In this document: positions 57,789 through 64,000 of the stretch, one piece after another
Position numbering within the stretch: position 1 is the first letter of the stretch
Layout: each line of letters starts with the position of its first letter
Origin: Nautilus pompilius
Taxonomy: Eukaryota > Mollusca > Cephalopoda > Nautilida > Nautilidae
DNA: 64,000 nucleotides
Reading direction: 5' to 3'
Assembly: GCA_018389105.1 (NCBI GenBank)
Contig: JACATO010002191.1
Location: 62,001-126,000 of the forward strand
Translations under genes and position numbers: made by a program
The notes under the pieces: generated by a model
What the model saw: the letters and a program-made list of their open reading frames with translations, nothing else
Databases searched by the model: none
What the model was told of the DNA's origin: nothing

Positions 57789-58715
57789 TGTAGTTACATT
57801 CAGGAAAAAAATGGTCAGTGTTGTACAGATGCAGTTATCACACAGAATGCTGGCATAACTAGAAAAACATTGAACCTAAAGCCATGAGAAGCATTAACTT
57901 TTCAAGATGGAAGCCAGGATTATACATTTAGGAGAAAAGAAATGAAAATTAAAGTTGAGTTTTCAATATTTTTTCAGATTTTTATATTTCATAAATGACT
58001 GTGATATTGAAAATGTACTTTTATTTAACGATATAACTGAATTCTTTGTGACTTACACCCCAAACAGTTTGATGGTTACATCTAAATTATATTTATATAC
58101 TTTAAACAAAATTTCTTGCACTCATTACATGACACACTACCAGCTGCCAGTTTTGTGTGCTGTGCCAGTGATAAAAGGTACAAGTCCTGATAGTTTGCTA
58201 GGGAAGATTTATATGCAAAGTTCACTGGCACTCAGCATGGAAAGGAAGGTGAACAACAACAAACAAACAGCAATTAAAGACCATTATAGAGGGAAGAACT
58301 GTCAGTGAATTTGAAACAGTAAACCTTGGTTATCTATCTGCATCTCCAGCTGGCATATTAGATCAAGGTGAACTTTTAGAAGTCAAATACCCTGTTACCT
58401 CTGCATGATGTGGTATCTGTAGGTAGTAAACTAACCCTTAAAGATAAGGGATCACTATCTACCAATTAAGCTGGCTTTAGGGACAAGGACTTAAAGGATG
58501 TAATCTTGATATTTGGACACCAGAGGAATACAAATCTTTTCAGAGAAATTTGGTTATTCTGGTTTACTTTTTAATGTTTTTAAAAGATTTTTTGGCCAAG
58601 ACATATGAAATAAACTAAAATTTATAAGAACATTGCATGTAGACTTAATTAAGGATAAAGTATATGTATGTTTATACATACTTGTATATTATGTATAATG
58701 TGTGTGTAAAATCGC
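57789..58715. other. Intronic stretch, no gene seen
   Basis: A + frame of 117 codons (57955-58308) has no recognised domain and lies in AT-rich sequence; I treat it as chance. Confidence 0.45.
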
Positions 58716-58717
58716 AC

Positions 58718-58740
58718 ACTCTCTCTCTCTCTCTCTCTCT
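58718..58740. repeat. CT microsatellite
   Basis: (CT)n of about 11 units directly before the downstream edge of the next Tc1 relic. Confidence 0.92.
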
Positions 58741-58875
58741 ACTGGAAATAATTATGGAAACGCACAAGGATATGCACAAATATCAAGTAACTGCCACCAA
58801 GAGACATATATGATACATACGCAATTCATTATTACAGAAAATATACAATAACAAAATAAATCGTATAGTGCATTA

Positions 58876-59865
58876 TTATTTAGTATGTGAGCCCTTTGCT
58901 TTATGTAGAGCATGATAACTCATTTTCATACTCCCATTCAGGTTATCAATGTATGACTATGGAACGTCATTCCAAATATCCTGTAGCTCTTCTCACAATT
59001 CGTCCAAGATGTTTGGTTTCCATTTGACTTTCTCAGCAGCCATATGACCCTGTATAGCCTTGATGATATTGAAATCAGGACCTTGTGCAGATCAGGGTAT
59101 CTTTGTGAGTGTTCTGTTAGCTTTTTCACATTCCAGATAGTTTTCACCAAATTGGCAGTTTGGTTGGGAGTTTTTGTCAAGTTGAAAAATAAATCTCTGC
59201 CCACTCAGATGTCTTCTTTATGGATGCAAACCTGCATCTCTGACACCTTTGGCTGATACGTAGCCTCACACTTGTATTGATCCACACACTGCTTCATTGT
59301 ATCTGTTGTACACAAACTATTATTCCACTCCCAGTTCATCTTCGAAAAAGCTGATGTTAATTATTGCCAAACAGTTCAAACTTGGACATCTCTGTTAAGA
59401 GCACTTCTTTCCAGGTTTGGTCAACTACCATTTTATTTGTATTGCGCATTTCAGCCTTGTCCCTGCCATTTGGTTGCCTCTTCTCAGCAAAGGTTTATAG
59501 GCAGCATATCCATTGAGACCATTTCACTCTAATATCTTATTGTTCTTGAAGAAATGTTAACACCCATACTTGCAGCTTCATTGTTAGGTATGTGTGAGGT
59601 AGGTACAAACTAGGTTCAAAATCTCTACTGGCTTGTTGTTTATCACCTGGAGGACATACCCTGGTACTTAATGTTACTTTTGGAGAGTTTTGGCTTTCTT
59701 CTTTAACTATTTATTGCAAACAGTACCAGTTTCACGTATCCTTCTCAGAGTCTTGCATACATCTGAAACATGAAGTGGGGCTGTTTGCTGTCTGCCACAT
59801 GGTGTTCTTCACTTGCTTCACTTTGATTTCAATATGTTTGTCATGTGATATTTTCTATAGTATTT
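58876..59865 (-). pseudogene. Tc1-like transposase relic 6
   Basis: Minus-strand blocks from high to low coordinates: KNNKILE with NGLNGYAAYKPLLRRGNQMA (end of the DNA-binding region), WKEVLLTEMSKFELFGNN in the place of WxxVLWSDESKFELFGSD (about 59340-59405), PNQTANLVKTIW (about 59130-59160), PDFNIIKAIQGHM in the place of PDLNIIEAVWDHL, and WKPNILDEL then EELQDIWNDVP. It ends ALHKAKGSHTK with a stop at 58876-58878. The tail resembles the KAKGGHTKY end of Tc1 enzymes. The first Asp is lost and several stops are present. It is the easiest of the relics to align end to end. No inverted repeats were recognised. Confidence 0.85.
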
Positions 59866-62728
59866 ACCACACCACAATTATATCACTGCCTATATGTTTA
59901 TAGTCTTTATGCAGTGTGGTGCTCTTTGACTGCTATCATGACAACCAACCCCAATGTACTCCAACAACACATGACTGTACTATGGTACATTTTACCTTTG
60001 ATCATGTGATATGATTTTGTCAACTGTTATGTAAATTTAATATCCAGGATTTTCTTTGGTTTTTCCTGTAATCTTTTTTAAATATGATGTGAAATCATTA
60101 TTAATGGATGCTACAGCTTGATTCATTAATAGAATAAACTTATAAATGCATTATTCCAAGAATCTTTGTAAAATAAAAATAATAGAAATATCTTAAACAA
60201 AAATAACATGATGAAATATGGTTGTGAAAAACTAACAAAGAAAATCATGTGCAAGATAAACTGAGGAAGAAACAACCAGAAACTCAGGTGAGAAATAGCA
60301 GTTTTCAATTAAGAGATGGCAGATATGTTAATGATGATTATGTTATACAGGTTTAATCTTAAATTAAATGCTGATTTGCTAAGCATATTATCTGAGTATA
60401 TTCAAAATCTTTTTTGATTTACTAAGAAACCAAATATTGAACATTTATATTTTTTTGAATGGCAAATCAGTAACAATGGTGATGGAAGAATATGAGATGA
60501 GCCAATGTTAATCGTTAAGTTAATGAAGGGGTTTTGAATGACGGCATATTTTCAGATAACTTTACTTACAGGCAATCTCATAAACTTATGACAGAGATAA
60601 TCTATTATTACAAGGCAAAAGGTCTTTATTAACTAATATAAAAAAATAATATATTTTAAAGTTAACATTTTCAAACACTAAAAATATTTTTTTTAAATAC
60701 CTCCTGTGTGTCCATCCACCATTAAAGGAGTTACCAGATACTACTATTGTATGTGGTGGTAGAAAATTTAGTTGTGTAATGGTTTGTTCAAATGATTAGA
60801 AGAAAATTGCAGAATGCAAAAAAATGTATATTAATATCTTCCATGGAACATTACCATCTTCACAAAAATTGTTCTTATTTGTTGGTGCATGCACTTAATT
60901 GTCTTCCTGAAGAGAGAAACTCCAACTGTAAAAGTCTGCAATGAACAGAGATGCTGCCAAAAGATATCTTCATGTGTTCTGTTTATTTTATGGACAGAAA
61001 GCCAAATGACATAAACCCAAGCCCAATTCTAAATGTGATTTGTCTGCAAGAAGGTAAAGGGAGACAAATAATATGCTGAGTTTGTCCTGCTGTAAATAAA
61101 CACGAGTGAGACCTTTGCATAGCCTTGCTCCTGACTGGGGTAAAGTTTCAGCATATTTTTTTTTAAATTCTGATTTTACTAATTCAAATGATGTTAAAAA
61201 CAGCAGGAAAAATCAAGTTTTAATAAACCTTTTGTGCGGGTTCCTGTCATGCCACTTCTAAAGGAAATTGAGGAACCTCTATAGAGTAATTTATCAAATA
61301 TGCAGCACAAGGGGAAAAACACTTTATAGGGATAGTTGTAACATGAAAACAGAGGGTCACTTATATATACAGGCATGTGATTACTAGCCTTCACCTTATT
61401 GTTAAAATACTATTTTGTGTATTTTGCTTTACTATGTCAGTTGAAAATCAAATTTTTTGTACAGTAATAAGGCTTAGACTAAATTTAACTTGCTGAACTT
61501 AAGTAGATTGTTTAGCAAATCACAGATATCGAATGCAGCAGTGCTTAAATGATTTAAAGAAAAGAATTCCAAAGATAAATCATCACAGACTGTGGAAAGA
61601 CATTCGTACAATGTTCTAAAAACCTGAAAAGTTGAGGTGAAATATACAATCATTGCAAACCCCTCCATAATGTTGCAAGTGGTACATTTATTATGAAGGA
61701 CCAATTTGTTTTTGTAGCCATTGCAGGGTACAAATTTATGGTAGATCAAGGCTTACTAATGATGATATATTATTTCTACTGCGGTTAGATTGGCTGTGTT
61801 CTCTTCTACCAAAGAAGGGCGAAACAGAGCTAGTCAGCTAGATGTAACCTTAACATATCGCATAGTCAGTGTGGGAACACATGCTGAATGATCCGAGATT
61901 TCTAACTAGAATTTTCTAGTAGTGTCATTGAAATAATTTGACAGCATTCTATTGTGTTTAGTTTGCACTAGATAACATGTAGCCAAGTTTTACCAGGGAG
62001 GGAGAAATGAGTCAGATGAATTAAACTTAATTACGTTCTTTTTTCTCACACATCTTATTACGGTCAATATCAGAAGATCTCTGGACATTTTTAAAAGAAA
62101 AGCATAATGATTTTAGAAAACTATTTTGATTAGCTTTTGTATTTATTTTTTTTAATTACAAATTGATCAAAATGCTGTGCATGAAAATTTAAAGAAATTA
62201 CATTTCAATTTTATAAGTTGGAATAAGCATTGTAGACATGGTGTCTGCACCAAAATGTCTTGGATAGGCTGGTTCAGACTTAAAGACTCGTACTCAGTTT
62301 ATGAGGGAAATCAGTTTGCAGAGGGATTATAAAAACTGCCATGAGAGGAGTAAGAAAAGTAAATGTATGTGAATTAATTTATTGAAACTTGAGTTTATTT
62401 GATTAGTATTTTGTTACTTTACACTTGAATTTACAGAATAAAGACAAAAAAAAAAGCTTAAGTTAGCCTGATAAAATGTTTCAGTTCTGCGATTGAGTGT
62501 TATCTTCCCCCTCAGCATCTAAGATGAAGAGAGTTGGGAAAACCTTAAATGATAGTAGGAAAAGAAATGCCTGTATTTTCTTCTTGTTACTGAAAAAATG
62601 TAAGAAACAAACAAAACATGGAAAACTTTCTTGTATAACAATGTGATGTAAAAATTATGATGAATGTGTATGTATGTGTTATGCGTGATAATATATTAAT
62701 ATATATTTTAAAATATATAGGATGTTAA
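59866..62728. other. Intronic stretch, no gene seen
   Basis: AT-rich, about 2.9 kb. Minus frames at 60126-60308, 61194-61394 and 61474-61749 have no recognised domain, and no exon of ANKS1 was found. Confidence 0.5.
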
Positions 62729-62790
62729 TTAACCCTTTGAGAAGTATACTTGTGTATTTATGAGGAATGGCCGTTGATCCTGACTGGCAA
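62729..62790 (+). mobile_element. PiggyBac-like terminal repeat, half-element
   Basis: TTAACCCTTTGAGAAGTATA at 62729 continues as CTTGTGTATTTATGAGGAAT and GTTGATCCTGAC. It aligns along about 57 bases, without gaps, to the left arm of the MITE at 16847. No matching inverted arm was found downstream, so this is a truncated or decayed copy of the same family. Confidence 0.65.
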
Positions 62791-64000
62791 TCTACCAAAT
62801 ATTAGGCTTTTTTTTTAATTAGGAAAAAACAAAAACAAAAAAACCTCCAGAATATTGCTTCTCTCTGTTTTCCATTTTATACCAAATTTTATCAACAGAT
62901 CAGTTTGTTCAGATTAACACTCATCCAGGGATATTTATCTGCATGAAGTTGGACGGAAGGGAGAGGAGAGAAGTTAAATTTCATAGGCATATCATTTAGT
63001 CACCCACCCGTCTCAGCATATAACCTATATTCGTTTTATCTCACGTTTGGTGAGAGGGTAAACTGCCTCATCAGACCCGCCTCAGGATCGATAGCCAAAA
63101 CAAAGAGTAATACTGGTCTAATAACACAATTCAACATTCTACTCCTGTATGAGATGTTATCTGATCAGTACAGGTATATCCAAATCCCAATTAATACATT
63201 ATGAGGTGAATTTAAAAACCAAAATATTTAAAAGCCATAGCGTTCTACAAACTTAGATTTAAAATTATATATATTTTTTTTTAACTTCTAAAGGATGTTG
63301 AAAGTTAAATTAAAAATTTCTACTCAAAATTAAAAGCTTAAACATTTCTATGATGGCCTATTATGTTGTATGAATCTTGATTTGAAAATGGCTATTTGAA
63401 ATCTAAAGCACTGAAAGTAATAATGCTCCACAAATGCAGATTAAAATTGAAGACAATTATGAAAATTGTCAAAAGTATAACTTAGTATTTAAAGTCAAAA
63501 GCTTTTAAATTATAATGCATAAACATGAATTAGATTGTGTCAGGGATTTTTTTGGCTTATATGTGTGTGTATGTGTTTCCATCACTGCTAAAAATCTGTT
63601 CACTGTATATAAAAGATGGAGGTGCACACAAATCCATCTGAATCAGCTTTTTCAACCTTTTGAAATGGAGAGAACTGCCATTCCATCATAATAAAGGATC
63701 TTTATGCCTGGGTAGTAGAAGCAAGTTAAGATATTCCTCATGTTTTTTTCTCTATAAAAGCATTGTTTTGTTTCTCTGTTTTAGTTATTGAGGATCTGCA
63801 GTTTTCTTTCTTGTAGAATAACTGAGCACTCAGTTTATTAATATTTTAAAGGGCAATTACTTGGATCACCAATTCCTGATCAGTCAACCAGATATTATTA
63901 CTAAGAATGGATAAAACATATGCATATTCTATAATTAAAACAAAGTTTTGGATCTATTTTTGTGAAAGGAAGTTGCTGATACAACTTCACATCTGTCAAG
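62791..64000. other. Intronic stretch, no gene seen
   Basis: AT-rich to the window edge. No recognised exon or repeat family. Confidence 0.5.

Larger units (their letters stand above)
34880..64000 (+). other. ANKS1: ANKS1 intron 2 (partial, over 29 kb)
   Basis: It begins with GTAAGT at 34880. No further exon encoding the expected continuation of ankyrin repeat 1 (a DVVEVLL-like helix) or repeat 2 was found on the + strand when acceptor-like sites were read, so the intron probably runs past the end of the window. Micro-exons could have been missed. It is filled with the repeats listed below. Confidence 0.7.

Noticed and set aside
57955-58308. 117-codon + frame
   Set aside because: AT-rich composition, no domain and no neighbouring exon signals.
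34880-64000. Further ANKS1 exons in intron 2
   Set aside because: Acceptor-like sites (for example near 42232, 46586, 50060, 55528, 56156 and 60568) were read onward; none encodes an ankyrin-like segment in the needed phase.
1-64000. CRISPR arrays, operons, toxin-antitoxin or phage-type systems
   Set aside because: The window is clearly eukaryotic intronic DNA; the regular repeats seen are microsatellites, SINEs and transposon ends.

Overview
The window is AT-rich animal genomic DNA, not prokaryotic. It has no dense ORFs or operons. It has GT-AG exons, introns of tens of kilobases, many microsatellites, tRNA-derived SINEs and many decayed DNA transposons. The retrocopied UBC9 carries [10 protein letters not shown], a form I associate with invertebrates rather than vertebrates. 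With the SINE and Tc1 load, this suggests an invertebrate, perhaps a mollusc or other lophotrochozoan; that placement is inference and weak.

The only apparently functional gene is the 5' part of an ANKS1 orthologue (ANKS1A/ANKS1B; Odin/AIDA-1), an ankyrin-SAM-PTB adaptor, on the + strand. Exon 1 (ATG at 2201, donor at 2320) encodes an N-terminus beginning MGKEQELL. It splices in frame, across an intron of about 32.5 kb, to a 75-nt exon 2 (34805-34879) encoding the start of the first ankyrin repeat (NVNCYDASGETPLHLAALNG). I see no third exon before the window ends, so the second intron exceeds 29 kb. The region before 2201 is the likely promoter and 5'UTR, with a TATA-like box, CCAAT boxes and a CpG-richer stretch.

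Almost everything else is intronic repeat material. (1) Tc1/mariner-type transposase relics lie at about 6.8-7.8 kb (-), 11.7-12.65 kb (+), 24.06-24.93 kb (-), 50.6-51.6 kb (+), 52.6-53.2 kb (+) and 58.9-59.9 kb (-), with a doubtful one at 14.9-15.25 kb (+). (2) A compact mariner-derived element at 57388-57788 has perfect 49-bp terminal inverted repeats and keeps only the C-terminal end of a transposase. (3) A palindromic MITE flanked by TTAA (16847-16982) has a related half-site at 62729, and both look piggyBac-like. (4) A decayed hAT/Buster-type element starts at 28956. (5) A processed pseudogene of UBC9 (UBE2I) at 31068-31728 (-) has one frameshift and two stops, one of them replacing the catalytic cysteine codon. 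(6) A LINE 3' tail fragment lies at 39.4-39.7 kb (-). (7) A SINE family with a tRNA-like head and a shared central motif is present in a dozen or so copies. (8) There is a second SINE type, an unnamed repeat family in three copies, and several local tandem duplications.

No rRNA, functional tRNA, CRISPR array or prokaryotic-type system is visible. I found no convincing new molecular system. The most unusual items are the two non-autonomous DNA transposons, the UBC9 retrocopy and the long first introns of ANKS1 with their layered transposon load.
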